Below are positions 16,850 to 25,675 of a stretch of 64,000 bases of DNA, one piece after another. Where the stretch lies: positions 1,488,001 to 1,552,000 of the forward strand of contig NZ_WTYN01000001.1 of the NCBI RefSeq assembly GCF_009827535.1. The letters are read 5' to 3'. The translations under genes and the position numbers were made by a program. The notes beneath the pieces are model-generated. The model had not been told where the DNA came from. It did not search any database and was given only the letters and a program-made list of their open reading frames with translations. Positions within the stretch are counted from its first letter, which is position 1. Every line of letters starts with the position of its first letter. Origin of the DNA: Qipengyuania oceanensis. GTDB lineage: Bacteria; Pseudomonadota; Alphaproteobacteria; Sphingomonadales; Sphingomonadaceae.

Positions 16850-17716
16850 TCAGAGAGCCGTTGCGTACATCGCGAGCAGCTTCGCCCAGGCACGCTCGGC
16901 CTGTTCGCGATCGTAGGACGGGCTGTCGAGCACGCACCAGCCGTGATCGGCCGGATAGACCTCGATATCGGCATCACAGCCGGTTGCCTCGGCAGCATTA
17001 AGCAGCGCGGTCTTGTCGCCCGGTGCCTTCTGGTCGTCGTTTTGCGCGATGGCGATCAGATAGTCGGCATCCTTCTTCAACCGGCGATGCGGGCTCGTAT
17101 CGCCCTCGCGCACCAGCCCGCCGCCATGGAAACTCGCCGCCGCCTTCATCTGCGGCACGGCTGCCGCGCCGAGGATCGCGAAGCTGCCGGTCATGCAATA
17201 GCCCTGCGTGCCCAACCCGCGCGAGGCATCGACGGCGTCCTGACCCTGCAGCCATCCCGCGCAGGCGCGCGCATCGCGCTGAATCGTTTCGGCGGAGAAC
17301 TTCTCGCGCCACGGGGTGACTTTCTTGAACCCGTCATTGGCGGCGAAGGAAGCAAAATTGGCGAACTGCTCGCCCGCGACGTCACGGTAATAGGGATTGG
17401 CCAGCAGCACGGCATAACCCTCGCCCGCCAGCCGCCGCGCCATCTGGCGCTTGGCTTCGCGGATCCCGGCGATGTCGGGCCAGAAGATCACCGCGGGCGA
17501 TCGCTTACCGGCCGGATGGACGAAGAACCCGTCCATCGTCTTGTCGCCGATCGCGAAGGTGACCGTGCTTTCTGACAGCGACCCCACACCGGTCGTGTCC
17601 GCATCGCCTGCCATCGGGGCGCAGGCGGCAGCGGTCGCCGCTGCTCCCATGGCTCCGAAGCTGCGGCGGCTCAGCCCGCGCTTCGCCCACTCGTTCAGCT
17701 GATCGGTATCGCACAT
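16850..17716 (-). CDS. Dienelactone hydrolase-family protein with Tat signal
   Basis: This 288-residue alpha/beta hydrolase has a twin-arginine signal (SRRSFG, residues 16-21), a hydrophobic stretch and a Cys at 32, so it is probably exported folded. The nucleophile elbow is GYCMTG with Cys174, as in dienelactone hydrolase. The supporting Asp and His are in VYPADHGWCV near the C-terminus. Such enzymes hydrolyse lactones and esters. The substrate is unknown. The gene converges on the aldehyde dehydrogenase. Confidence 0.85.
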   Translation of the reverse strand: MCDTDQLNEWAKRGLSRRSFGAMGAAATAAACAPMAGDADTTGVGSLSESTVTFAIGDKTMDGFFVHPAGKRSPAVIFWPDIAGIREAKRQMARRLAGEGYAVLLANPYYRDVAGEQFANFASFAANDGFKKVTPWREKFSAETIQRDARACAGWLQGQDAVDASRGLGTQGYCMTGSFAILGAAAVPQMKAAASFHGGGLVREGDTSPHRRLKKDADYLIAIAQNDDQKAPGDKTALLNAAEATGCDADIEVYPADHGWCVLDSPSYDREQAERAWAKLLAMYATAL

Positions 17717-17764
17717 GCCTGTTCTCCCTTGTTCGATTCGACGGTCAGTCTAGTGCATTAAGCC

Positions 17765-18226
17765 ATGGCAGGAAGGGACGATCCCGAAGATATTCGCGGC
17801 TGGCAGCGCCTCGACATGCGGACGACCACCTCGGGTCGCCTGCTGCCGGACGACCCGCCCCGGCTGGCGGCGATCGGGGTGCGGCACGTCGTCAACCTCG
17901 CGCTCGACGATCATCCCGACGCTTTGGCACACGCGGCTGCGCTGATGGCCGACGCCGGGATCGCCTACACGCACATCCCCGTGCCCTTCGATGCGCCGAC
18001 GACCGCGCATTACGAGGCTTTCAAGGCCGCGTTGGATCAAGCAGGGGACGAAGCGATCCACGTGCATTGCATCATGAACTGGCGGGTGAGCGCGTTCTTC
18101 AACCTGCTCCACCGCGAGCGGGGTATGCCGGATGCCCAGGCCCGCGCACTGATGCAGCGGCAATGGGACCCGTTGGCCAGCGACGATCCGAGGGCCGCGC
18201 CCTGGCGGGAGCTGCTCAGCCCCTGA
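17765..18226 (+). CDS. Protein tyrosine phosphatase-family protein with shortened P-loop
   Basis: The 153-residue protein has the fold pattern of the small PTP/DUF442-like family: [24 protein letters not shown], then [14 protein letters not shown], then the HC motif. The P-loop reads HCIMNWRVS (Cys102, Arg107), which is CX4R, one residue shorter than the CX5R of active phosphatases. Activity is therefore doubtful or altered. The ATG at 17765 is close to the divergent hydrolase start. Its 3' end overlaps the convergent purU gene by 11 bp. Confidence 0.8.
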   Translation: MAGRDDPEDIRGWQRLDMRTTTSGRLLPDDPPRLAAIGVRHVVNLALDDHPDALAHAAALMADAGIAYTHIPVPFDAPTTAHYEAFKAALDQAGDEAIHVHCIMNWRVSAFFNLLHRERGMPDAQARALMQRQWDPLASDDPRAAPWRELLSP

Positions 18227-18929
18227 AAACCACCGTTCGCTGGCCGTTGAGCAAGACGCGATCCTCGAGGTGCAGGCGGACCGCTTCGGCGAGCACGCGG
18301 CTCTCGATCTCGCGCCCCTTGCGGACCAGTTCGTCGGGCGTGTCGGCATGGCTGATCGCCTCGACGTCCTGGTGAATGATCGGCCCCTCGTCGAGATCGG
18401 CGGTGACATAATGGGCGGTCGCGCCGATCATCTTCACGCCTCGCGCATGCGCCTGGTGATAGGGCTTGGCACCCTTGGAGCCGGGCAAGAAGGAGTGGTG
18501 GATGTTGATGCAGCGACCCGCGAAATGGCGCGCCTGGTCGTCCGACAATACCTGCATGTAGCGCGCAAGCACGACGAGCTCGGCATCCGTCTGCTCTGCG
18601 ATCGCGCGCACTTGCGCTTCCTGCTCCGCCTTCGTGTCGCGCGTCAGCGGCAGGTGGTGGAACGGCACGCCATCGATCATCGTGTGAGTAATCGCCTCGC
18701 GCGGGTGATTGGAGACGATCGCCACCGGGTCCATCGGCAGTTCCCCGATCCGCCAGCGATAGAGCAGGTCCGCCAGGCAATGGTCGAACTTGCTGACCAT
18801 CAGCAGCACGCGGCGCGGGCGATCGCGCAGAGCCAGTTTCCACTCCATCGCGTGATCGCTGGCAATCTTGGCGAAACCCTCGCGGAGCCGTTCGCGCGAG
18901 GCCTCTCCCGGATCGAACTCGATCCGCAT
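18216..18929 (-). CDS. purU: Formyltetrahydrofolate deformylase PurU (N-terminal part blocked by an in-frame stop)
   Basis: PurU hydrolyses 10-formyl-THF to formate and THF. The catalytic domain is intact: [20 protein letters not shown], the NIHHSFLPG and [26 protein letters not shown] motifs, and catalytic Asn, His and Asp. The 237 residues listed begin at ATG 18929. Homologous sequence continues upstream without a break to 19061 and encodes the ACT domain ([34 protein letters not shown]). The natural start would be ATG 19070, but the reading is ATG GCC TAA, with a stop at 19064-19062. No ATG, GTG or TTG lies between that stop and 18929. The gene may be a pseudogene or use a rare start. Confidence 0.85.
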   Translation of the reverse strand: MRIEFDPGEASRERLREGFAKIASDHAMEWKLALRDRPRRVLLMVSKFDHCLADLLYRWRIGELPMDPVAIVSNHPREAITHTMIDGVPFHHLPLTRDTKAEQEAQVRAIAEQTDAELVVLARYMQVLSDDQARHFAGRCINIHHSFLPGSKGAKPYHQAHARGVKMIGATAHYVTADLDEGPIIHQDVEAISHADTPDELVRKGREIESRVLAEAVRLHLEDRVLLNGQRTVVFRG

Positions 18930-19072
18930 GAAGAAGGCATCGCTCGTCCGGTCGTTGAACTGCTGCGCTTCGAGGACGTTGCCGCCGTGCTCGAACAGGA
19001 AGCCCGTTACCCGCGCGGTAATGCCCGGCCGGTCGGCGCAGGACAGCGTCAGGACGAGCGGTTAGGCCATCC

Positions 19073-20089
19073 CTAGCGGCGCGTCAGCGCGTCCTCGCAT
19101 TCGCTCATCAGTGTCGCGATGATGTCCGCGACCGGCTCCTCTGCCTTGACCATGCCGACCGACTGACCGGCCATGAGCGATCCGTTCTCGACATCGCCGT
19201 CGATCACCGCGCGGCGCAGCGCGCCGGCCCAGTAGTGTTCGACCTGCAACTGCGCTTCGGCCATCGCGATTTCCTCGCGGTCGAGGCTGCCGGCGATCTC
19301 GCGCTGCTTGGCTGTGAACTCCTCCGTGCCCTTGTTCTTGAGCGCCCGGACCGGGATCACGGGCAGCCGCGCATCGACCTGCACGCTCGCGACCGCATCG
19401 CGCGCGCTGGCGCGGAAGAAGGCCTTCTTGAAGTCGGGATGGGCAATGCTCTCGGTCGCGCAGGCAAAGCGCGTGCCGAGCTGGACACCGCACGCGCCCA
19501 TCTCGAGATAGCCGGCGATCGCCTGCCCCCGGGCTATGCCACCGGCGACGAAGATCAGGTACTCGTCGGACAATTCGGGCAGCATTTCCTGTGCCAGCAC
19601 GCTGGTCGAGACGGGGCCGATGTGGCCGCCCGCTTCCATCCCCTCGATCACCAGCGCGTCGGCGCCGGAACGCAGCAACTTCTTCGCCAGCGCGAGCGTT
19701 GGCGCGAAGCAGATGACCTTGGCCGGATTTGCACCGCCCTTGATCGCCTCGACGCTGCCCTTGGGAGGAATGCCGCCCGCCAGCACGACGTGGCTGACCG
19801 CGTGCTTTTCGCAGACCGCGATCAGGTCGAACAGGTCAGGGTGCATGGTGATGAGGTTCACGCCGAAGGGCTTTTCGGTCAGCTTCTTCGTCTCGGCGAT
19901 CTCGGTGTCGAGCAGGTCGGGCGTCATCGCGCCGCAGGCGATCACGCCGAAGCCGCCGGCGTTGCTGATCGCGGAGACGAGATTGCGCTCGCTCACCCAG
20001 CTCATGGCACCGCACAGGATCGCATGCTCGCAGCCGAGGAAGTCGCTGCCGCGCCGCATCAGCGCATGGCTCTTGGGACAATCTGTCAT
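19073..20089 (-). CDS. Nitronate monooxygenase (FMN-dependent)
   Basis: The 338-residue protein belongs to the nitronate monooxygenase/2-nitropropane dioxygenase family, which detoxifies nitronates with FMN. Motifs include AILCGAMSWVSERNL, NAGGFGVIACG, the GGHIGPVS phosphate site near residue 175, VAGGIARGQAIAGYL and GVQLGTRFACATES. I start at ATG 20089 because an upstream in-frame start (20176) adds a low-complexity tail and runs into purT. It lies 40 bp behind purT and two bases before the purU ATG, probably in one operon. Confidence 0.9.
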   Translation of the reverse strand: MTDCPKSHALMRRGSDFLGCEHAILCGAMSWVSERNLVSAISNAGGFGVIACGAMTPDLLDTEIAETKKLTEKPFGVNLITMHPDLFDLIAVCEKHAVSHVVLAGGIPPKGSVEAIKGGANPAKVICFAPTLALAKKLLRSGADALVIEGMEAGGHIGPVSTSVLAQEMLPELSDEYLIFVAGGIARGQAIAGYLEMGACGVQLGTRFACATESIAHPDFKKAFFRASARDAVASVQVDARLPVIPVRALKNKGTEEFTAKQREIAGSLDREEIAMAEAQLQVEHYWAGALRRAVIDGDVENGSLMAGQSVGMVKAEEPVADIIATLMSECEDALTRR

Positions 20090-20129
20090 GGCGAGCGCGC
20101 TTAAGTCAGGCCGGACGAGGCCGCAAGCG

Positions 20130-21326
20130 TCACGAGCCGTAGGTGAGGCGAACCTTGCCTGCCGCCTCGGCAGCAAGCGCGCGCGCCTCGTCGGTCGAAC
20201 CGGCCGTCGCCAGCGCTACGCCCATCCGGCGATAGGGGCGGGTGACGGGCTTGGAGAAAATCCGGATATCGATGCTGCCGTTGGCGACGCCCAGCGCCTC
20301 TGCGATCCCCTCGTAGCCGACCGTTTGGCTCTCGCGGTCGGCGAGGATGACCGCGCTCGCGGCCGGGCGGGCGCGGATCTGCTCCGGAACCGGAAGGCCC
20401 ATGATGGCGCGCGCGTGAAGGTCGAATTCGGACAGGTTCTGGCTGACCAGAGTGACCATTCCGGTATCATGCGGGCGCGGCGAAAGCTCGGAGAAGATGA
20501 CCTCGTCGCCCCCGTCCCCGCCCTTCGCGACGAAGAACTCGACGCCGAACAGGCCGTAACCGAGCCCGCTGCTCGCCAGTTCCTCGACAACCTTGCGCGC
20601 CATGTCCTGCGCGCTGCGGAGCGCGGCATCGCTCATCGCCATCGGTTGCCAGCTTTCCTGGTAGTCGCCGCGTTCCTGGCGGTGGCCTATCGGCGGGCAG
20701 AAGCTCACGCCGCCTGCGTGCCGAATGGTCAGCAGCGTGATCTCGTAATCGAAATCGACGAATTGCTCGACGATCACCCGGCTGCGGTCGCCGCGCATTC
20801 CGGCGACGGCATAGTCCCACGCCGCTTCCAGATCGCCCGCCTCGCGCACCGTCGACTGGCCCTTGCCGGAAGACGACATGACCGGCTTGATGACGCAGGG
20901 TAGCCCGGTGAACTCGGCCGCGGCACGGACTTCTGCCAGGCTTTCGGCATAGCGATAGCGCGAGGTCACGAGGCCCAGCTTGTCGGCCGCAAGATCGCGG
21001 ATCGCATCGCGGTTCATCGTCATCTGCGTCGCCCTCGCGCTGGGCACGACGGTGAAGCCCTCCTGCTCCAGTTCGGCGAGGACTTCGGTGCGGATCGCCT
21101 CGATTTCGGGCACGATCAGGTCCGGGCGGTGTTTCTCCACGACGCTGCGCAGTGCCGCGCCATCGAGCATGGAGAATACCTCGCGCGCGTCGGCGAACTG
21201 CATCGCGGGCGCGTCGTCATAGGCATCGCAGGCGATGACGTAAGCGCCGAGCCGCTTGGCCGAGACGACGAACTCTCGGCCCAGCTCGCCCGAACCGAGC
21301 AGCAGGATCTTCGCCGTGTGGCTCAT
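20130..21326 (-). CDS. purT: Formate-dependent GAR transformylase PurT
   Basis: PurT adds formate to glycinamide ribonucleotide with ATP, an alternative to PurN in purine synthesis. The 398-residue protein has the ATP-grasp layout: KILLLGSGELGREFVVSAKR, then VIACDAYDDAPAMQFAD, CVIKPVMSSSGKGQS, FVDFDYEITLLTIRH, and SELSPRPHDTGMVTL. I chose ATG 21326 because it matches the family start; 14 extra codons are possible upstream. It lies 10 bp after lysC and upstream of the monooxygenase and purU. PurU would supply its formate. Confidence 0.95.
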   Translation of the reverse strand: MSHTAKILLLGSGELGREFVVSAKRLGAYVIACDAYDDAPAMQFADAREVFSMLDGAALRSVVEKHRPDLIVPEIEAIRTEVLAELEQEGFTVVPSARATQMTMNRDAIRDLAADKLGLVTSRYRYAESLAEVRAAAEFTGLPCVIKPVMSSSGKGQSTVREAGDLEAAWDYAVAGMRGDRSRVIVEQFVDFDYEITLLTIRHAGGVSFCPPIGHRQERGDYQESWQPMAMSDAALRSAQDMARKVVEELASSGLGYGLFGVEFFVAKGGDGGDEVIFSELSPRPHDTGMVTLVSQNLSEFDLHARAIMGLPVPEQIRARPAASAVILADRESQTVGYEGIAEALGVANGSIDIRIFSKPVTRPYRRMGVALATAGSTDEARALAAEAAGKVRLTYGS

Positions 21327-21336
21327 GACGGGCCGC

Positions 21337-22605
21337 TCAGGCAGCCTCGTCCTCGGCATCCAGCCCATAGGCGGTATGCAGCACGCGCACGGCCAGTTCG
21401 GTCTCGTCCTCGTCGATCATCACGCTGACCTTGATCTCCGAGGTGGAAATCGCCTGGATATTGATCCCGCGGTCGCTCAGGGCCTTGAACATCGTCGCCG
21501 CGACGCCCGCGTGGCTCTTCATGCCCACGCCCACGACGCTGATCTTGGCGATATGGCTGTCGGTGATGATGCGATTGAAGCCGATGTCCTCGCGCTTGTC
21601 CTCCAGCAACGCCTGCGCCCGTGCGAGATCGGTCTGCGGCACGGTGAAGGTCACGTCGGTCTCGCCCTTGTCGCGACCGACGTTCTGGATGATCATGTCG
21701 ACATTGATCGAGGCATCGGCCAGCGGCCCGAAGATATGCGCCACCGCGCCCGGCTTGTCGGGCACGCGGGTGAGGATGATCTTGGCCTCGTTCTTGTCGT
21801 GGGCGATGCCGGTGACGAGTTGGCGTTCCATGTCGATCTTCTCCATTTCTTCGTCCGAGACGATCAGCGTTCCGGGCAGGTCGTCGGCGGGTATCGCATC
21901 GTCGCCGACGAAGCTCGAGAGTACCTGGACCGGCACCCCTTCCTTCATTGCCAGCCCGACCGAGCGGGTCTGCAGCACCTTCGCACCGACCGAGGCGAGT
22001 TCGAGCATTTCCTCGTAGGTGACGGCCTTGAGCTTGCGCGCCTTGGCGACGATCCGTGGGTCGGTGGTGTAGACCCCGTCGACGTCGGTATAGATGTCGC
22101 AGCGGTCGGCGCCGATCGCCGCGGCGACGGCCACTGCCGACGTGTCCGATCCGCCGCGCCCCAGAGTTGTCACGCGCCCATCGTCGGAAACGCCCTGAAA
22201 CCCGGGAACGACCGCAATCTCGCCGCGCTCGAGCGAGGCGACCAGATCGTCCGATTCGATCGATTCCACCCGCGCCTTGGCATGCGCCTCGATCGTGTGG
22301 ATCGGCAATTGCCAGCCGAGCCAGCTACGCGCCTTGCAGCCCAGGGCCTGCAGCGTCAGGGCCAGCAGCCCGGAGGTCACCTGTTCGCCGCTGGCAACGA
22401 CCACGTCGTATTCCGCCGGATCGTAGAGCGGATTCGCCTCGCGGCAGAAATTCACCAGGCGGTCGGTCTCTCCGGCCATGGCCGAGACCACCACGACGAC
22501 TTGGTTGCCGCCGGCCGCCTGCTTGCGCACGATATTGGCGACGCGCCGGATGCGCTCGGTCCCGGCCATCGATGTGCCGCCGAATTTCATCACGATCCGA
22601 GCCAC
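21337..22605 (-). CDS. lysC: Aspartate kinase LysC
   Basis: Aspartate kinase catalyses the first step to lysine, threonine and methionine. The 422-residue protein has the kinase domain (KFGGTSMAGTERIRRVANIV, VVVVSAMAGETDRLV, GRGGSDTSAVAVAAAIGAD) and two C-terminal ACT domains (about residues 265-422, including VGVGMKSHAGVAATMFKALSD) that mediate feedback inhibition. It is first in a leftward cluster with purT. It diverges from ubiG across 52 bp. Confidence 0.95.
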   Translation of the reverse strand: MARIVMKFGGTSMAGTERIRRVANIVRKQAAGGNQVVVVVSAMAGETDRLVNFCREANPLYDPAEYDVVVASGEQVTSGLLALTLQALGCKARSWLGWQLPIHTIEAHAKARVESIESDDLVASLERGEIAVVPGFQGVSDDGRVTTLGRGGSDTSAVAVAAAIGADRCDIYTDVDGVYTTDPRIVAKARKLKAVTYEEMLELASVGAKVLQTRSVGLAMKEGVPVQVLSSFVGDDAIPADDLPGTLIVSDEEMEKIDMERQLVTGIAHDKNEAKIILTRVPDKPGAVAHIFGPLADASINVDMIIQNVGRDKGETDVTFTVPQTDLARAQALLEDKREDIGFNRIITDSHIAKISVVGVGMKSHAGVAATMFKALSDRGINIQAISTSEIKVSVMIDEDETELAVRVLHTAYGLDAEDEAA

Positions 22606-22657
22606 GTTCCGCCTTTCGGTGCTGGTCTGCTGTCCAAGCGGCTGTTAGGCAGCGGCC

Positions 22658-23440
22658 ATGCCCGATGCAACCGATACGGCTGATATGAATACTTCACGCA
22701 AGCCAACACAGGGGGCAACCGTCACGGCGACCATTCGCCCCGACGAAGCCGCCCATTTCGGCAAGCTCGCGCGGGACTGGTGGGATCCTAGGGGCTCTTC
22801 CGCCATGCTGCACAAGCTCAATCCCGTCCGCCTGGGATATATCCGCGAGGCGATCGACCTGCACTGGGGCGGCGATATCGAGAGCCGCCGACCGCTCGCC
22901 GGCAAGCGCGCGCTCGACGTGGGCTGCGGCGCGGGCCTGCTGTGCGAACCGCTGGCGCGGATGGGGGCCGAGGTGACCGGCGTCGATGCCGCGCTGGAGA
23001 ACGTGGCCGCCGCCATGGCCCATGCCGAGGGCACCGGCCTGTCGATCGACTATCGCGCGGGCGAGCTCGGTTCGATGAGCCTCGGGCAGTTCGACCTCGT
23101 CACCTGTCTCGAAGTGATCGAGCATGTCGCGGACAAGCCCGCCTTCATGACGCAGCTCGCCAGGCACCTCGCTCCCGGCGGGCTGATGATCCTGTCGACG
23201 CCCAACCGCACTCCGCAATCGAAACTGCTGATGGTCGAGGGAGCCGAACGGCTGGGCCTCATCCCGCGGGGCACGCACGAATGGGCGGATTTCGTCACTC
23301 CGGAGGAACTCGAGAACCTGGTGTCCGCCGCCGGCCTGCGGATGCACTCGGTAAAGGGCATCGGCTTTTCCCCGCTCTCGGGTCTTCACATCGGCGACGA
23401 TCTCTCGCTCAATTACATCTGCACTGTCACGGCAGTTTAG
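22658..23440 (+). CDS. ubiG: Ubiquinone biosynthesis O-methyltransferase UbiG
   Basis: UbiG performs the two O-methylations of ubiquinone synthesis with S-adenosylmethionine. The 260-residue protein has the family N-terminus (EAAHFGKLARDWWDPRGS and HKLNPVRLGYI), SAM motif I (LDVGCGAGLLCEPLARMGAEVTGVD), and FDLVTCLEVIEHV. The C-terminal end GDDLSLNYICTVTAV also fits. An in-frame ATG at 22685 is an alternative start; the choice is uncertain. Divergent from lysC. Confidence 0.93.
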   Translation: MPDATDTADMNTSRKPTQGATVTATIRPDEAAHFGKLARDWWDPRGSSAMLHKLNPVRLGYIREAIDLHWGGDIESRRPLAGKRALDVGCGAGLLCEPLARMGAEVTGVDAALENVAAAMAHAEGTGLSIDYRAGELGSMSLGQFDLVTCLEVIEHVADKPAFMTQLARHLAPGGLMILSTPNRTPQSKLLMVEGAERLGLIPRGTHEWADFVTPEELENLVSAAGLRMHSVKGIGFSPLSGLHIGDDLSLNYICTVTAV

Positions 23441-23562
23441 GTCCCGATTTCAGCCAGCCGCCCGCAACCCGTCCGAATGGCTTACGGGCCGTTAACTAAT
23501 TCGCGCTAGTCACAGGCTGCAGACTTCACGTGCCGACAACCGGCGGCGAACGGGGATATTCG

Positions 23563-23931
23563 ATGGGCAAGGAATTTTTCGACGATCAGCGCAAGGACGA
23601 TCGTCGCGACATCGGGGCCTGGGGGCGCTATCGGACGGGACGCGGCGTAGCCCGCGACGTCCAGATTCTGGATGTGAACATGTTCGGTTGCCGCTTTCGC
23701 GACAAGTTCGGCAATCTCGTCCCGGACAACCATATCACCATGAAAATCGGCAATATCGGCCCGATTCTCACGCATATTCGCTGGCGCGACGGGGCGATCG
23801 TCGGGACCGAGTTCGAAGAACCGCTTTATGGCGCGGTACTCGATCACATCACCCGCTATTTCGACGAACGGACCGCCGAGGAAAAGGCGCGGATTGCAGA
23901 AGCGCGGGCCGCCGACGCAGACGATTTCTAG
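23563..23931 (+). CDS. PilZ-like small protein
   Basis: The 122-residue protein has a PilZ-like pattern: DQRKDDRRDIGAWGRYRTGRG near the start, then VQILDVNMFGCRFRD, and RWRDGAIVGTEFEEPL. PilZ domains bind cyclic di-GMP, but the usual RxxxR is replaced here by a basic RKDDRR stretch, so ligand binding is uncertain. ATG 23563 is preferred over the GTG at 23530 because GGGGATATTCG precedes it. It stands alone after ubiG. Confidence 0.65.
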   Translation: MGKEFFDDQRKDDRRDIGAWGRYRTGRGVARDVQILDVNMFGCRFRDKFGNLVPDNHITMKIGNIGPILTHIRWRDGAIVGTEFEEPLYGAVLDHITRYFDERTAEEKARIAEARAADADDF

Positions 23932-23955
23932 CGCCGGTAATTTCCGCGCCGGTAC

Positions 23956-24453
23956 CTAGGTGTTGGCCTGCATGTCTTCCGGGACATCGTCCCACGGACG
24001 GAAATAGAGGCGGGCACATTCGTCGGACAGGACCCCGCCTTCGAGCACGATGTCATCCTTGTAGGCATCCGCGAGGTAATCGAGCGTCGAGAGATGCCGA
24101 TCCTCGAAATACATTTCGTGGACATCGTCGCGCCCGGCTCCGTAGACGACCCGGCTGACGCCCGCCCAGATGCTCGCGAACGAGCACATTCCGCAGGGCT
24201 GAAGCGTCGAATAGAGCGTCGCACCCTCGAACCGCATCTGCCCCTCGGCGCTACCCGCTTGGCGGATCGCCTCGATCTCGGCATGAGCCGTCGGATCGCA
24301 GTCCTCGGCGGTGTGATTGACCGCGCGGGCAACCTCGCGCCCGTCATGCACGATGACCGCGCCGATCGGCGTATTGACCGGATCCGTGCCCTTCTCGGCA
24401 ATCGCGTGATCGATCGCCACGCGCATCCAGCGCTCGTCGTCCGCCTGGCTCAT
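23956..24453 (-). CDS. Cytidine/deoxycytidylate deaminase-family nucleoside deaminase
   Basis: The 165-residue zinc enzyme has the deaminase motifs HAE at residues 57-59 and PCGMC at 86-90, with the catalytic Glu59 and zinc ligands His57, Cys87 and Cys90. TPIGAVIVHDGREVARAVNHT matches guanine or tRNA-adenosine deaminase relatives. The start overlaps the GDPD gene stop by 4 bp (ATGA). The exact substrate is not determined. Confidence 0.88.
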   Translation of the reverse strand: MSQADDERWMRVAIDHAIAEKGTDPVNTPIGAVIVHDGREVARAVNHTAEDCDPTAHAEIEAIRQAGSAEGQMRFEGATLYSTLQPCGMCSFASIWAGVSRVVYGAGRDDVHEMYFEDRHLSTLDYLADAYKDDIVLEGGVLSDECARLYFRPWDDVPEDMQANT

Positions 24454-25523
24454 CGGGCCAGTTCCTTCCTCGCTGAAACGGCCAGCCCGGGATCGTCGGT
24501 GAAGATTCCGTCGACGCCATGGGCCTTGAGGATGCTCACCATGCCGAGCACATCGCCGGTTCCGTTCTCGCTCGTCCCGCGCTTCAGGATCGGCGGCAGG
24601 AACGCGTTTTCCTTGCGGAGCGTCCAGGCGAAGACCTTGAGGCCCGCATCATGCGCCTCTTCGACCAGCCCGGTCGGCGCCCCTTCGGTGGTGAACAGCA
24701 GCGTCATCTCGGGCGCGAGAACGTCGGCATAGCTCGCAACTTCGGCCAGTCCGGCCGGCTGGATCATCGCGGAGAAATCGGTGCCCGGTTCGTCCTGCGG
24801 GCCGCCTTGCGGCCCGACCAGCTGGACCAGCATGAAGTCGCTCATCGCATCGAGCCGCTTCAGCGGGGCGATATCGAAGCTCTGGATCGCGACATGGGCA
24901 TCGTCCTTGGAGTAACCGGCACCCGCCAGGTCGTTGAGCACCAGTTGCACCGTGTCGAAACCATCCTGCAGCAGGTAGGTCGGATGCTTGAGCTCGGGCA
25001 TCACGCCGATCCGCCTTCCGGTCTCGGCTTCCTTGGCGCGGACCAGCTTGAGCACCTCGGCAAAGGTCGGGACGGAGTACAGACCGTCGAAACGCGCATT
25101 GGCGGGGCGCATGCCGGCCAATCGTTCCTTGGCGCGCAGCGTGCGGATTTCCGCCAGTGTGAAATCCTCCGCGAACCAGCCGTTGACGAGTTCTCCGGCG
25201 ATGGTCTTGCCGCGCCGCCGGTCGGCGAACTCCTCGCGCGATCCGACATCGGTGGTCTGCGAAAGGTCTGTGTCGTGCCTCGCGATGAGGACGGCGTCCT
25301 TGGTCACGACGAGATCGGGCTCGATCCAGTCGGCCCCCTGGTCGATCGCCAGTTCATAGGCGGCGAGCGTGTGTTCGGGCCGTTCGCCGCTCGCGCCGCG
25401 GTGGGCGATGATTTCCTGCGCGGCGAGCGGCCCGGCCGCCATGGCAGCGAGCGCCGCCAGCGTTAACCGGACAGTTACGAGGCTGCGCGAGAATCGGGCG
25501 GCCATGTGGAAGAAACTCGTCAT
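24450..25523 (-). CDS. Periplasmic glycerophosphodiester phosphodiesterase
   Basis: GDPD hydrolyses glycerophosphodiesters to glycerol-3-phosphate and alcohols. From ATG 25523 the protein has 357 residues and a signal peptide (hydrophobic core about 18-35). The GDPD motifs are intact: IIAHRGASGERPEHT (HRG at 41-43), DWIEPDLVVTKDAVLIARHD, and a closing DGIFTDDPGLAV. GAGGA sits 8 bases before 25523 and decides the start; ATG 25505 has no ribosome site. It is cotranscribed with the deaminase. Confidence 0.9.
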   Translation of the reverse strand: MTSFFHMAARFSRSLVTVRLTLAALAAMAAGPLAAQEIIAHRGASGERPEHTLAAYELAIDQGADWIEPDLVVTKDAVLIARHDTDLSQTTDVGSREEFADRRRGKTIAGELVNGWFAEDFTLAEIRTLRAKERLAGMRPANARFDGLYSVPTFAEVLKLVRAKEAETGRRIGVMPELKHPTYLLQDGFDTVQLVLNDLAGAGYSKDDAHVAIQSFDIAPLKRLDAMSDFMLVQLVGPQGGPQDEPGTDFSAMIQPAGLAEVASYADVLAPEMTLLFTTEGAPTGLVEEAHDAGLKVFAWTLRKENAFLPPILKRGTSENGTGDVLGMVSILKAHGVDGIFTDDPGLAVSARKELAR

Positions 25524-25668
25524 CGTCACTGTCCTCGTCATTGGCGGGCTCTGGGGTCTGGGATTCGACTTCGCCGGGCTGAAGGACGATATCGCGGGCG
25601 CAGCCAATGGCAATGCCGACCAGATGGTCGGTCGCGGCGGTCCGGCCGACTGGGGGGACGAAGACTAG
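25504..25668 (+). CDS. Putative small membrane peptide, 54 aa
   Basis: ATG 25504 opens a 54-residue frame with one N-terminal hydrophobic helix (WKKLVIVTVLVIGGLWGLGF) and an acidic tail ending in GPADWGDED. The start lies inside the divergent GDPD gene's 5' end (overlap 20 bp with the chosen GDPD start). Ribosome site support is weak (GGGCGGCC). The composition fits a real single-pass peptide, but it is not proven. Confidence 0.45.
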   Translation: MWKKLVIVTVLVIGGLWGLGFDFAGLKDDIAGAANGNADQMVGRGGPADWGDED

Positions 25669-25675
25669 GCCTGCG

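Noticed and set aside
18930-19070. purU as a recoded gene with a stop-codon readthrough
   Set aside because: The codon is TAA, not TGA or TAG, and no recoding structure is seen. Mutation, rare start or sequence error are simpler.
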